Shown: one piece after another, positions 33,949 to 41,986 of the stretch
Numbering within the stretch: position 1 is the first letter of the stretch
Layout of the letters: every line of letters starts with the position of its first letter
Assembly (NCBI GenBank): GCA_016125285.1
Contig: WGMA01000020.1
Coordinates: 62,001-126,000 of the forward strand
DNA: 64,000 nt
Direction of reading: 5' to 3'
DNA from: Phycisphaera sp.
GTDB lineage: Bacteria > Planctomycetota > Phycisphaerae > Phycisphaerales > Zrk34
Made by a program: the position numbers and the translations under genes
The notes under the pieces: generated by a model
What the model saw: the letters and a program-made list of their open reading frames with translations, nothing else
What the model was told of the DNA's origin: nothing
Database searches by the model: none

Positions 33949-35262
33949 TTACGCGTCGATGACGACGTTGCCGTTCACGGCCGTCACCTTACCGCGGATC
34001 GACGCGTGGATCGGCACGCCGAGCTTGCCCGCGGGCGGGCGTCCGATCACGTCGCCCACGTTCACCGTGTCGCCGACCTTCACCGTCGGCTCGGCGGGCG
34101 CGCCGATGTGCATCTGCAGCGGGATCGTCACACGCGGCGGGGCGGGCGCGGGGTCGATCAGCGGGCCCTTGTTGACGTAGTCGATCAGGCCGAGCTTGCG
34201 GATCAGTCGGCCGATCGGCACGCGGCGGTTGTCGAGGTGCGTCTCGGCGCGGGTTTCGACGAACGGCGCGTCCTGCCACTTCACGCCCTCGCCCGCGCGG
34301 CGACGCTTGTTCTGCGTGCACACGTTCTTCGGGTCGAGGTCCTCCGGGCACGCCATCATCGTGCAGAGGTTGCACTCGCAGCAGAAGTCGGTGCCGATGA
34401 CGTTCGCCTCGCCGATCTCGCTGTAAACCAGCGAACGCATCGCGCGGTGCGGCTCGATCGGGTGGCCGAGCAGGTAGCGCGGGCAGAACTCGGTGCAGAA
34501 CGAGCACTGGTCGCACGCGCTGGCGCCGATCGTGGCGATCTGCTTCCACTGCTGCGCGTAGCGTCGGTAGAGGAAGTGGTCACGCGGAACGACGATCAGG
34601 CCGCCGGTCGTCTTGGTGACGATCTGGCTGAAGTCGGTGCAGAGCTTGCCCATCATCACGCCGCCGACGATCGCGATGGGGTCGGCGCAGTTCGCGCCGC
34701 CCGCGAGCTTGATGCAGTCCTCGAACGTCGTGCCGATCGCCACGTCGATGGTGACGGGGTTCGCCACGTCGCCCGCGACCGTGAGGTACTTGCGCGTGAC
34801 GGGCTTCGCCCGGGCGATGTTGAGTGCGGTCTCGACGTTGATCACGACGCAGCCGACGTTCAGCGGGATCTTGCCGGGCGGGATGATGCGGCCGGTGCAG
34901 TCGTACACGAGGATGAACTCGTCGCCGCTGGGGTAGCTGTCGGACAGCCGCTGGATCGACGTGTTGGCGTCGCCGCTGATCGCGGCCTCGATCTGCTCGA
35001 TGACGTCAGTGTACTTGCCCTTGATGCCGACTACTGCCTGACCCGCGCCGACGAGCTTGCGTGCCGCCTCGAGGCCGTCGAGCACCTCGCGGGTGTGCAC
35101 ACGCAGCAGTTCCTTGTCCTTGTGCAGCAGCGGCTCGCACTCCGCGGCGTTGAGCAGGATATACTCGGCCTGGGCCTTGAGCTTCACGTGCGTCGGGAAG
35201 CCCGCGCCGCCCGCGCCGACCACGCCGCACGCCTCGATCTGATCTACCGTAACTGCGTTCAT
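33949..35262 (-). CDS. pduS: PduS/RnfC-like iron-sulfur flavoprotein
   Basis: A 437-residue soluble electron-transfer protein of the PduS type, which in propanediol microcompartments is a flavin- and Fe-S-dependent cob(III)alamin reductase. The N-terminal half is the Complex1_51K/RnfC fold: GVVGAGGAGFPTHVKLKA, LLNAAECEPLLHKD, SYPSGDEF, and VGCVVINVETALNIARA. An SLBB-like strand set follows. Two cluster motifs are seen: CDQCSFCTEFCPRYLLGHP (~247-257) and CCECNLCTMMACPEDLDP (~292-304). The C-terminal ~80 residues are a barrel-sandwich region (VHVGDVIGRPPAGKLG-like). AGGAG lies ~12 bases before ATG 35262. Its partner PduT lies directly downstream, so electrons could cross a shell through the PduT cluster. 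Confidence 0.92.
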   Translation of the reverse strand: MNAVTVDQIEACGVVGAGGAGFPTHVKLKAQAEYILLNAAECEPLLHKDKELLRVHTREVLDGLEAARKLVGAGQAVVGIKGKYTDVIEQIEAAISGDANTSIQRLSDSYPSGDEFILVYDCTGRIIPPGKIPLNVGCVVINVETALNIARAKPVTRKYLTVAGDVANPVTIDVAIGTTFEDCIKLAGGANCADPIAIVGGVMMGKLCTDFSQIVTKTTGGLIVVPRDHFLYRRYAQQWKQIATIGASACDQCSFCTEFCPRYLLGHPIEPHRAMRSLVYSEIGEANVIGTDFCCECNLCTMMACPEDLDPKNVCTQNKRRRAGEGVKWQDAPFVETRAETHLDNRRVPIGRLIRKLGLIDYVNKGPLIDPAPAPPRVTIPLQMHIGAPAEPTVKVGDTVNVGDVIGRPPAGKLGVPIHASIRGKVTAVNGNVVIDA

Positions 35263-35334
35263 CGCTTGTCTGCCACTCCTGTGCCCTGAGCGTACTGGGG
35301 CCGCCGACGTCCTCGGACACCGGCGAGACCGGGG

Positions 35335-35343
35335 ATGATAGCA
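35335..35343 (-). promoter_or_regulatory. Extended -10 promoter TGCTATCAT for pduST
   Basis: Minus-strand TGC-TATCAT with a weak TTTAAA 18 bases upstream (35364-35359). The expected leader to ATG 35262 is about 65 bases. It lies in the space shared with the divergent PQQ gene. Confidence 0.45.
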
Positions 35344-35426
35344 GACTTCGGCCGGGTATTTAAACGCCTACGCCGACCGAGCCGCCTGTCGCCCTGATAT
35401 AGCGGTGATCGCGGGATATTACTGCG

Positions 35427-35432
35427 TATAAT
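35427..35432 (+). promoter_or_regulatory. -10 TATAAT set for a leaderless mRNA
   Basis: A consensus TATAAT (in GCGTATAAT) ends only six bases before ATG 35439, so transcription should start at or beside the A of the start codon. No Shine-Dalgarno precedes the ATG. Confidence 0.55.
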
Positions 35433-35438
35433 CGTCAC

Positions 35439-36749
35439 ATGAACTCGATTACTCCCGCACGTGCTCACATCACCGCTTTTTTGATGACTCTACTGACGCT
35501 TGCGATCGCGTCCGGCGTGACGCGCGCCGAGCCGTGGCCCGCGTGGCGCGGTGACGTGGCGGGGTCCGGCGTCACGACCGCGAAGGACCTGCCGCTGGAG
35601 TGGGGCAAGGGCAAGAACGTCCGCTGGCGCGTCGCGCTGCCCGAACGCGGCAACTCGACGCCCGCCGTGTGGGGCGACCGCGTGTTCGTCACGCAGGCCG
35701 TCAACGCCGAGCACTTCCGCGGCCTGATGTGCTTCAACCGCGCCGACGGCAAGCTGCTGTGGAAGGCGGGCCTGACCTACGACAAGCCCGAGCGCACGCA
35801 CAACGCCAATCCCTACTGCTCGTCGTCACCGGCGACGGACGGCGAGCGCGTCGTCGCGGCGTACGGCTCGGCGGGCATGGTCTGTTACGACATGAACGGC
35901 AACGAGCTGTGGCGTCGCGCGCTCGGCGCGATCAGTCACGTCTGGGGCCACTCCAGCTCGCCGGTGATCTACGGCGACATGGTCATCCACTACCACGGCC
36001 CCGGCGACGGCGCGTACCTCATCGCCCTCGACAAGAAGACCGGCGAGCCCGTCTGGCGTGTCGACGAGCCGGTGTGGAAGACCGGCCCGCGCACCGACGG
36101 GTTCAAGGGGCAGGAAGACAAGGGCGTCGTCGGCTCGTTCAGCACGCCGATCATCGTCCGCAGCGGCGACCGCGACGAACTGGTGATGAGCTTCCCGATG
36201 GAGGTCCGCTCGTACGACCCGGCGACCGGCAAGGAGCTGTGGCGATGCGGCGGGCTCAACCCGCTGGTGTACACGTCGCCCGTCTACGCCGACGGCGTGA
36301 TCGTCGCGATGGGCGGCTACTACGGCAACTCGATCGGCGTAAAGACCGGCGGGTCCGGCGACGTGACCGACTCCGCCCGGCTCTGGCGCGAGGTGCGGCA
36401 CAACGGCGGCATCGGCTCGGGCGTCATCTACAACGGTCACCTCTACTATCACAACTCCGGCGGCGTGACGTACTGCCTGAAGATCGACACCGGCGAGACG
36501 CTGTGGCAGGCGCGCCTCCCGGGCATGGGCAAGTCGTGGGGCTCGTTCATGCTGGCCGGTGATCGCGTCTACACGCTCAGCCAGTCCGGCGAGACGGTCG
36601 TGTTCAAGGCGGACCCCGCGGAGTTCAAGCCGCTGGCGGAGAACACCGTCGGCGAGATGACCAACTCGTCGCTCGTCGTCAGCGACGGCGACATTTTTAT
36701 CCGCACGCACGAGGCGTTGTGGTGCGTCGGCGCGCCGAACGAGCGGTGA
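35439..36749 (+). CDS. Exported PQQ-like beta-propeller protein
   Basis: A 436-residue periplasmic propeller. The signal peptide has core FLMTLLTLAIASG and a TRAE cleavage region; the mature protein starts EPWPAWRGDVAGSGVTTAKDLPLEW, the typical opening of planctomycete PQQ_2/BamB-family proteins. Repeating blades include LMCFNRADGKLLWKAGL, LIALDKKTGEPVWRVDE, VRSYDPATGKELWRCGG and LKIDTGETLWQARLPG, with a final SDGDIFIRTHEALWCVGAP. No catalytic PQQ-dehydrogenase signature is seen, so a binding or scaffold role is as likely as an enzyme role. The -10 hexamer lies so close to ATG 35439 that the mRNA looks leaderless. It converges with a second, related propeller gene. Confidence 0.88.
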   Translation: MNSITPARAHITAFLMTLLTLAIASGVTRAEPWPAWRGDVAGSGVTTAKDLPLEWGKGKNVRWRVALPERGNSTPAVWGDRVFVTQAVNAEHFRGLMCFNRADGKLLWKAGLTYDKPERTHNANPYCSSSPATDGERVVAAYGSAGMVCYDMNGNELWRRALGAISHVWGHSSSPVIYGDMVIHYHGPGDGAYLIALDKKTGEPVWRVDEPVWKTGPRTDGFKGQEDKGVVGSFSTPIIVRSGDRDELVMSFPMEVRSYDPATGKELWRCGGLNPLVYTSPVYADGVIVAMGGYYGNSIGVKTGGSGDVTDSARLWREVRHNGGIGSGVIYNGHLYYHNSGGVTYCLKIDTGETLWQARLPGMGKSWGSFMLAGDRVYTLSQSGETVVFKADPAEFKPLAENTVGEMTNSSLVVSDGDIFIRTHEALWCVGAPNER

Positions 36750-36785
36750 TCCGCCGCGTTCGCGCTGCCGCGCACGTTACCCACG

Positions 36786-38060
36786 TCACTTGCTGCCCAC
36801 GCACCACAGGTGGGTCATGCCCGTCATGTAGATGCGGCCGTTACTGATCGCGGGCGTGGGGTGGTTCGCGTCGCCCAGGTCGTTGCTGGCCAGCAGCTCA
36901 AACTTCGGCCCCGCCTTCACCACCGCGCTCTTGCCCGCGCTGGCGAAGTAGAGTCGGCCGTCCGCCGTCGCGATCGGGCTCGCCCACGTGCTGCTGACGG
37001 GGATGCGCTCGGTGTAGACGGCCTCGCCGGTCGTCACGTTCCAGCACTTCAGCACGCCGCCGGACACGACGCGGTAGACGTAGTCGCCGACGATGATCGG
37101 CGAGCCGATCGCCTCGCCGTAGCGGTCCGTCGTCCAGCGCACGTGCGTGGCGCTCACGTCGCCGGCGCCCGTTGGGTCGACCGCCGTGCCGTTGCCGCCG
37201 CGCCCGCTGTCGAAGAACACCAGGCCGTGACCGACCGCCGGTGACGACGACTCGCCGCCGCCCGCGCACCACCAAAGCCGCTCGCCCGTCGCCGGGTCGA
37301 AGCTCTGCAGCGCCTCGCCGCCGATTCCCATCGAGCCGGACAGCACGAGCATCTGATCCTTGCCGTTGATCGGCGTGATCACCGGCGTGCTGTGCCCGAA
37401 CCCAAACGGCTCCTTCGCCTCCCACTTGATGTGCCCCGTCGCCCGGTCGAACGCGACGATCCGCGAGTCCGGCTTCTTGGCCATCATGCACACAAAAACA
37501 ATCGTGTCCTTATAGAAGACCGGGCTCGTGCCGATCGTCACGTCGAACGTGTACGGCTCGATCGACTGTCGCCACGCGAGCTTGCCTTCGTGATCCAGCG
37601 CCGCGATCACCGACGAGCCGAACACCACGTACACGCGATCGGCGTCCACGCACGGCGTCGGCGCCGCGTAGCCGCCGCCCGCGCCGGAGCGGAAGTCGCT
37701 GCGCACCCACGGCCCGGGCTCGATCTGCGTCTGCCAGAGCTGCGAGCCGTCCTTCGTCGAGTAGCACGTGACGAAGTGGTCTGGGATGACCTTCTTGCGG
37801 TCGGCGGTGCCGTCGGGCCACTGCACGGTGCAGACGAACACGCGGTCGCCCCACACGACGGGGCTCGCGTGTCCCTCGCCGCGCAGCGGCGACTTCCACA
37901 TGACGTTCGTGCCGTCCTCCGCGCTCCACGTCAGCGGCAGGTCCTTTTCCGTGGAGTAACCGAGCCCGGTCGGGCCGCGGAACTGCGGCCAGTTTTCGGC
38001 GTGTGACGTCGTGGCGCACACGATGGCGAGCGCGGCGGCGATAGCGCAGAGTCTGATCAT
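36786..38060 (-). CDS. Exported PQQ-like beta-propeller protein (second copy type)
   Basis: A 424-residue relative of the convergent neighbour. The signal peptide is MIRLCAIAAALAIVCATTSHA, followed by ENWPQFRGPTGLGYSTEKDLPLTWS; blades include VTCYSTKDGSQLWQTQ, IAALDHEGKLAWRQS, IVAFDRATGHIKWEAKE, LQSFDPATGERLWWCAG and LKCWNVTTGEAVYTE, closing with SNGRIYMTGMTHLWCVG. ATG 38060 has a strong AGGAGG eight bases upstream. Sequence further upstream in the frame runs through the tRNA-Ser gene and is not coding. The two propellers share layout and closing strand, so they look like products of an old duplication with inversion. Function unknown beyond a periplasmic propeller. Confidence 0.88.
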   Translation of the reverse strand: MIRLCAIAAALAIVCATTSHAENWPQFRGPTGLGYSTEKDLPLTWSAEDGTNVMWKSPLRGEGHASPVVWGDRVFVCTVQWPDGTADRKKVIPDHFVTCYSTKDGSQLWQTQIEPGPWVRSDFRSGAGGGYAAPTPCVDADRVYVVFGSSVIAALDHEGKLAWRQSIEPYTFDVTIGTSPVFYKDTIVFVCMMAKKPDSRIVAFDRATGHIKWEAKEPFGFGHSTPVITPINGKDQMLVLSGSMGIGGEALQSFDPATGERLWWCAGGGESSSPAVGHGLVFFDSGRGGNGTAVDPTGAGDVSATHVRWTTDRYGEAIGSPIIVGDYVYRVVSGGVLKCWNVTTGEAVYTERIPVSSTWASPIATADGRLYFASAGKSAVVKAGPKFELLASNDLGDANHPTPAISNGRIYMTGMTHLWCVGSK

Positions 38061-38080
38061 GAAACGTGCCTCCTGCGACG

Positions 38081-38086
38081 AGTATA
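38081..38086 (-). promoter_or_regulatory. -10 TATACT for the second propeller gene
   Basis: Minus-strand TATACT, 20 bases before ATG 38060, with a leader just long enough for the AGGAGG site. The -35 side is poor. Confidence 0.4.
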
Positions 38087-38110
38087 GGCTCGCACAGCCG
38101 CGTGCGGAAC

Positions 38111-38119
38111 TGATACAAT
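38111..38119 (+). promoter_or_regulatory. Extended -10 TGATACAAT for tRNA-Ser
   Basis: TGA-TACAAT, an extended -10, about 75 bases upstream of the tRNA. It would give a pre-tRNA leader of roughly 68 bases; -35 not evident. Confidence 0.45.
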
Positions 38120-38193
38120 CGTCGCGCCGGACGCCGACCGCGTCGCCCGGCCGCCAAACGATGTTCCTGCGGAAGCGCGGGTGGATCGACGCT

Positions 38194-38281
38194 GGTGGGA
38201 TGGCGGAGCGGCTGAACGCGCCGGTCTTGAAAACCGGTTTCGGGCTCGTCCCGAACGTGGGTTCGAATCCCACTCCCACCG
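38194..38281 (+). tRNA. tRNA-Ser (anticodon UGA)
   Basis: A class II tRNA of 88 bases. The acceptor stem GGTGGGA (38194-38200) pairs with TCCCACC, with discriminator G at 38281. The anticodon arm is CCGGT-CTTGAAA-ACCGG with TGA at 38228-38230. The long variable arm pairs CGGG-CTCGT-CCCG, and the T arm is GTGGG-TTCGAAT-CCCAC. The CCA end is not encoded. It decodes UCA and related serine codons. It lies between two minus-strand genes and ends three bases before the stop codon of the TPR gene. Confidence 0.96.
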
Positions 38282-38283
38282 TT

Positions 38284-40962
38284 TTACTTCTTCAGGAATG
38301 GATCCACGGGCGCCTTCGGGTCGAGCTCGCGCGCCTTGAGGGCGGCGGCGTTGGCTTCGGCGACCTTGCCCATGCGGTGCAGGAGCGCGGCGAGGCGCGT
38401 CTCGTGGATCGCCAGCTCCGGCTCGATCACGGTCAGCGCGCGGACGTGACGCAGCGCGGTCTCGTTGTCGCGGCGCTGCAGCGCGACCGTCGCGGCGGCC
38501 TCGCGGAGCGTCGCGTTGTACGGCTGACGCATCAACGCGCGATGGGCCGCTCGCTGCGCGTCGTCGAGGCGACCGAGCTTGCGGTAGATCGACAGCAGAC
38601 GCACCGCGTTGCTGCCGTCGGTCTGGTCGAGCAGGTCGAGGTTCTCGAGATAGGGCACGGCCAGTTCCGGCTGGTTGCTGCGCATCGCGACCTCGGCGAT
38701 CTTCTCGTCCGCCCACGGATCGACCGGGCGCGCCGTCGCGTATCGCAGCAGCATCGCCAGCGTCGCGCGATCGTCGAGCCCTTCGAGCGACTTGACCGCC
38801 GCCCACTGCAGCAGGTCCGGGTGATCCGGGTAGACCTGCATCAGCTTCTCCACGGCCTCGCGCCCGCCGCCCGCCTCGTTGATCTTCAGCAGCAGCTCCT
38901 GCGTTGTGGGCGTCGGCGCCAGACCCCACGACACCACCTGCTCGTGCGCCCACTTCTTGAACCCCGCGAGGAACGTTTCGGGGTCCTGCCCGGTGGCGGT
39001 CGGCACCAGCTCGGGCTGCGGCACGCCCTGCTTGCACAGGTCGAGCATCTTGAGGATCGTGTCGTGCCCGAAGTGGGCGGTGATGTACTGGTACATCCAG
39101 TGCGCCTGGGCGTAGGCCTGGGCGCGGTCGGTGGGCTTCTGCGGACGCACAAACGCCCAGTTGATCTGATCGAGGTCGAACAGCTCGTTGTTCGCCAGCG
39201 CGCCCGCGAGGAGTTTGCACGTCGAGTAGTCGCGCGGGCCGGGCTCCTGCGACACGGCGCACGCCTCGGTGAACCAGTGTGGGATGCGGTTGCCGGTCTG
39301 CTCCAGCGTGACGGTGTGCACGAACTCGTGCCGTAGCACGCGGGCCCAGTCGAACGCGCCGGACTGGTTGCGTCCCTCGCGCGGCGGCGTCAGCGCGATC
39401 ACCGGACCCGTCGCCGCGCCGATCGTCCAGATGTCCGGCATGCCGGTGATCCGCACCGCGAAGTACTTCTTGTCGGGCATGATCTCGATCGCCGTCTTGC
39501 CCTTCGGCGAGTAGCCGAACGCGCTGGTCACCTCGGCGTGGAAGCCCTCGAGGATGTCCGGCATGTCGCCCGCCAGCGCCGAGTCGATCGGGTCGCGGTA
39601 CTTGATCACGAAGTGCGGCGTCTCGATCTCGTGATACTCGGCCAGGTCTTCGAGCATCTTCAGCACGTTGGCCGCGCGCTTGTTGAACGGGTCGAGCTGC
39701 ACGACCGGGCGGAGGACCGCACGCGACTCGGCCTCCTTGCCCGACTGGTTCAGCAGCAGGCCCAGCTCGAGCTGCGGCTGCACCCAGTTGGGGTGCTGCT
39801 CGATGGCGCCCTTGAGCATCTTCTCCGCCGCGTCGTACTGGCGTGCCAGCGACATGTAGCGGCCCGCGGTGTACAGCGCCAGCGGGTACTTGCCGCAACG
39901 CTTGTCGTACTCGGCCAGGGCGTTCTTGAACATGTCGGCGTTGTGTAGCAGCGCCGCGGCGGCGACCTGCGCGGCGCGGAGCTCGTGGTGATTCGGGTAG
40001 CGCTTCAGCGCGCCGTCCAGCACGTGCAACGCCGCGTTGGGATCCTTCTCCAGCAGGTACGACTCGGCCTCGAGCACGTCGGCCAGCGGGTGGTGCGGCT
40101 CGATCTTCCGCAGCGTGTCCATCGCGCGGACGGCCTCGGGGAAGTTGTAGCCCCGCAGCGCGATGCGGCCGAGCTGGTACCACGCCTCCGACGACGTGCC
40201 GTTGAGCGTCAGCGCCTCGTGCAGCGCCGACACGGCCTCGACGGCGTTGTCCTTGTCCACGAGCACGTTCGCCTCGGCGATCATCGCGGGCCAGTACAGC
40301 CGGTCGGCCTGCCGCGCCTTGCCCAGCAGGTCGATGACGGTGTGGTAGTCCTGCGCGGCGCGCCCCTCGAGGATCGCCAGCTGCGCGATCGCCTCGGCGG
40401 CGTTCGTCAGGTCCGCCGCGGTGGTGAATTTGTCGGCCTCGGCCTGGACACGCAGCGGCGACAGCGTGGCGATCGCCTGCTGGTACAGGCCCAACTCGTG
40501 CTGCGCCGTGCCGCGCAGCAGACGGGCCTCGGTCGTGTCGATGTCCGCGAGCATCGCCGCGACGTCGCTCAGGTCGCCGCGCCGATACGCCGCGCGGGCG
40601 CGCAGCATGACCGGCGTGTCGTCCTTGTTGAGCAACGCGTCGTTGAGCCGCCACGTCGCCAGCGCGTAGGCGGCGGTCTGCTGCGTCGCTTCGTCAACCT
40701 CGTTGATCAGACCGTGGAACAGCTTCAGCCGTTCGCGCTCGGCGGGCTTGAGCAGCGTGTCGTCGACGAGGGCGCGCACGGTCCGTGAGACCGGCACGTC
40801 GACGGGCACGATGCTCGGCTTCTGCGGACGCTGCGGCGCGTCTTTGGTGTCCTGCTGGTCCTGCGCGCGACAGGCGCCGGAGGAGGCGGTCAACACCGCG
40901 GCCACCATGATCGCAAAGATTGCGGAAGGGCGCGGCGTGATACGGTGGAGGTACGAATGCAT
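38284..40962 (-). CDS. Exported TPR protein with MA-clan metalloprotease domain
   Basis: An 892-residue protein with a signal-like N-terminus (core AIFAIMVAAVLTASSG, then ACRAQ). Most of the length is TPR-like helix pairs (for example AEAYKA-type segments such as AQHELGLYQQAIATLSPL, and ALRKIEPHHPLADVLEAESYL). Around residue 543 lies RVLRHEFVHTVTLEQTGNRIPHWFTEACAV: an HExxH zinc motif with a downstream Glu in WFTEA, the peptidase MA/gluzincin layout. A second TPR block follows to the end. ATG 40962 follows a TATAAT so closely that the leader would be only a few bases. It could be a peptidase that docks protein substrates by its TPRs; the substrate is unknown. Confidence 0.85.
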   Translation of the reverse strand: MHSYLHRITPRPSAIFAIMVAAVLTASSGACRAQDQQDTKDAPQRPQKPSIVPVDVPVSRTVRALVDDTLLKPAERERLKLFHGLINEVDEATQQTAAYALATWRLNDALLNKDDTPVMLRARAAYRRGDLSDVAAMLADIDTTEARLLRGTAQHELGLYQQAIATLSPLRVQAEADKFTTAADLTNAAEAIAQLAILEGRAAQDYHTVIDLLGKARQADRLYWPAMIAEANVLVDKDNAVEAVSALHEALTLNGTSSEAWYQLGRIALRGYNFPEAVRAMDTLRKIEPHHPLADVLEAESYLLEKDPNAALHVLDGALKRYPNHHELRAAQVAAAALLHNADMFKNALAEYDKRCGKYPLALYTAGRYMSLARQYDAAEKMLKGAIEQHPNWVQPQLELGLLLNQSGKEAESRAVLRPVVQLDPFNKRAANVLKMLEDLAEYHEIETPHFVIKYRDPIDSALAGDMPDILEGFHAEVTSAFGYSPKGKTAIEIMPDKKYFAVRITGMPDIWTIGAATGPVIALTPPREGRNQSGAFDWARVLRHEFVHTVTLEQTGNRIPHWFTEACAVSQEPGPRDYSTCKLLAGALANNELFDLDQINWAFVRPQKPTDRAQAYAQAHWMYQYITAHFGHDTILKMLDLCKQGVPQPELVPTATGQDPETFLAGFKKWAHEQVVSWGLAPTPTTQELLLKINEAGGGREAVEKLMQVYPDHPDLLQWAAVKSLEGLDDRATLAMLLRYATARPVDPWADEKIAEVAMRSNQPELAVPYLENLDLLDQTDGSNAVRLLSIYRKLGRLDDAQRAAHRALMRQPYNATLREAAATVALQRRDNETALRHVRALTVIEPELAIHETRLAALLHRMGKVAEANAAALKARELDPKAPVDPFLKK

Positions 40963-40973
40963 GTTCACGGCCC

Positions 40974-40979
40974 ATTATA
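40974..40979 (-). promoter_or_regulatory. -10 TATAAT with nearly leaderless start
   Basis: Minus-strand GCG-TATAAT; ATG 40962 lies 11 bases after the hexamer and an in-frame GTG 40968 five bases after it. The predicted transcript starts within a few bases of the start codon. Confidence 0.5.
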
Positions 40980-41026
40980 CGCGTCACCAGCGGTGCGGGG
41001 GGCCTTGTGACAAAGGTTGCGACAGC

Positions 41027-41794
41027 CTACTTTCCGCCGGTTTCCTGCCGCCACCCGGCCGGGGCGGACGTGTCGAACTCCCGGGCCATGTCGGCGTCGC
41101 TCATCGCGTTGACCTTGCTGTTCCGCAGCGTCACCGTCGTCATGCCCTGATCGTCGATCGTCACGACCTTCGTCGGCAGCAGCGACTCGCGGTCGAACCA
41201 CAGGTCGATCCGCTCGAATTCCTTCTGGCTCTCGATCTTCGGGGCGTCGGGCTTCTGCTTGAAGCGCAGGTGCACGGTGTCGCCCGCGTTGTCCTCGGGC
41301 TTGTCGGTCATGATCTGCACGTTGAACCGCGCCAGCACTTCCTTACGCTTCTGCCCGATCGGCAGCGGGAACGGCCCGTCGAGGTTCAGCGGGTCCAGCG
41401 ACTCGCCGGGCTTGACGACCTGACGCTTGATGAACACCTTCCGCTTGTGCTGTTTCTCGGCCAGCCAGCGGCCGTCGAAGATGTACTCGACCTTGTCGTC
41501 GTCCTTGCGGGTGTCGACCACGACCCAGTCGAAGCGGATCGCGAACCGCGCAGGGGTCTTCTTTTCGCTGTCGGCCGCGGCGTACTCGACCCGCCCGCCG
41601 CGGATCTGGCGCTCGCCGGTCAGGTCGTTGAGCTTGTTGTAGGTCACGTCGGACTCGAGCGAGCGGATCTCGTTGCCGCGGTGCTCGAGGGCGTCGAGCC
41701 ACTCGGTGACCGATTTCGGCTCGTCCGCCGCGCCGAGGCTCGTGAGCCCCGCGACGAGGACCATCATCCATGTGAGCGTCTGTACCATCATCAT
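41027..41794 (-). CDS. LolA-like exported protein
   Basis: A 255-residue exported protein with signal peptide (MMMVQTLTWMMVLVAGLTSL, cleavage near GAA-DE). The mature part has the half-barrel strand pattern of LolA/LppX-type lipoprotein carriers: IRSLESDVTYNKLNDLTGERQIRGGRVEY (two strands), FAIRFDWVVVDTR, YIFDGRWLAEKQHKRKVFIKR and IDLWFDRESLLPTKVVTIDDQGMTTVTLRNSKVN. It probably binds lipid or lipoprotein in the periplasm. Such single genes are common in planctomycetes. It is divergent from the membrane NTPase gene. LolA itself is usually ~200 residues, so a distinct role is possible. Confidence 0.75.
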   Translation of the reverse strand: MMMVQTLTWMMVLVAGLTSLGAADEPKSVTEWLDALEHRGNEIRSLESDVTYNKLNDLTGERQIRGGRVEYAAADSEKKTPARFAIRFDWVVVDTRKDDDKVEYIFDGRWLAEKQHKRKVFIKRQVVKPGESLDPLNLDGPFPLPIGQKRKEVLARFNVQIMTDKPEDNAGDTVHLRFKQKPDAPKIESQKEFERIDLWFDRESLLPTKVVTIDDQGMTTVTLRNSKVNAMSDADMAREFDTSAPAGWRQETGGK

Positions 41795-41898
41795 TGGGTC
41801 CTACGGCGGCATTTCGCCGCGTGTTCGAGTCGATCCATCGTGTCCGTAGCATAGCGATGTGAGCGACGCGTGAAACCCACAGCGGCGTTGCGGCGGCG

Positions 41899-41904
41899 TA
41901 TAGT
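41899..41904 (+). promoter_or_regulatory. Possible -10 TATAGT for the membrane NTPase gene
   Basis: GCG-TATAGT about 82 bases upstream of ATG 41987; same GCG-TATA context as other candidate promoters here. No -35 found. Confidence 0.3.
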
Positions 41905-41986
41905 GGCGGGGGCGGCTTGCCCCGCGTGCGATCCTTACGTTTAATGGCCCAACCGCCCGGTACGTTCAGCAGTCCAAGGTGAACCC

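Noticed and set aside
33312-35262. Complete microcompartment operon
   Set aside because: No BMC-H, BMC-P, aldehyde dehydrogenase, PduL or diol-dehydratase-like gene is present around the PduT/PduS pair.
38061-38279. N-terminal extension of the second propeller gene through the tRNA
   Set aside because: It is a translation of the reverse complement of tRNA-Ser; the real start at 38060 has AGGAGG and a signal peptide.
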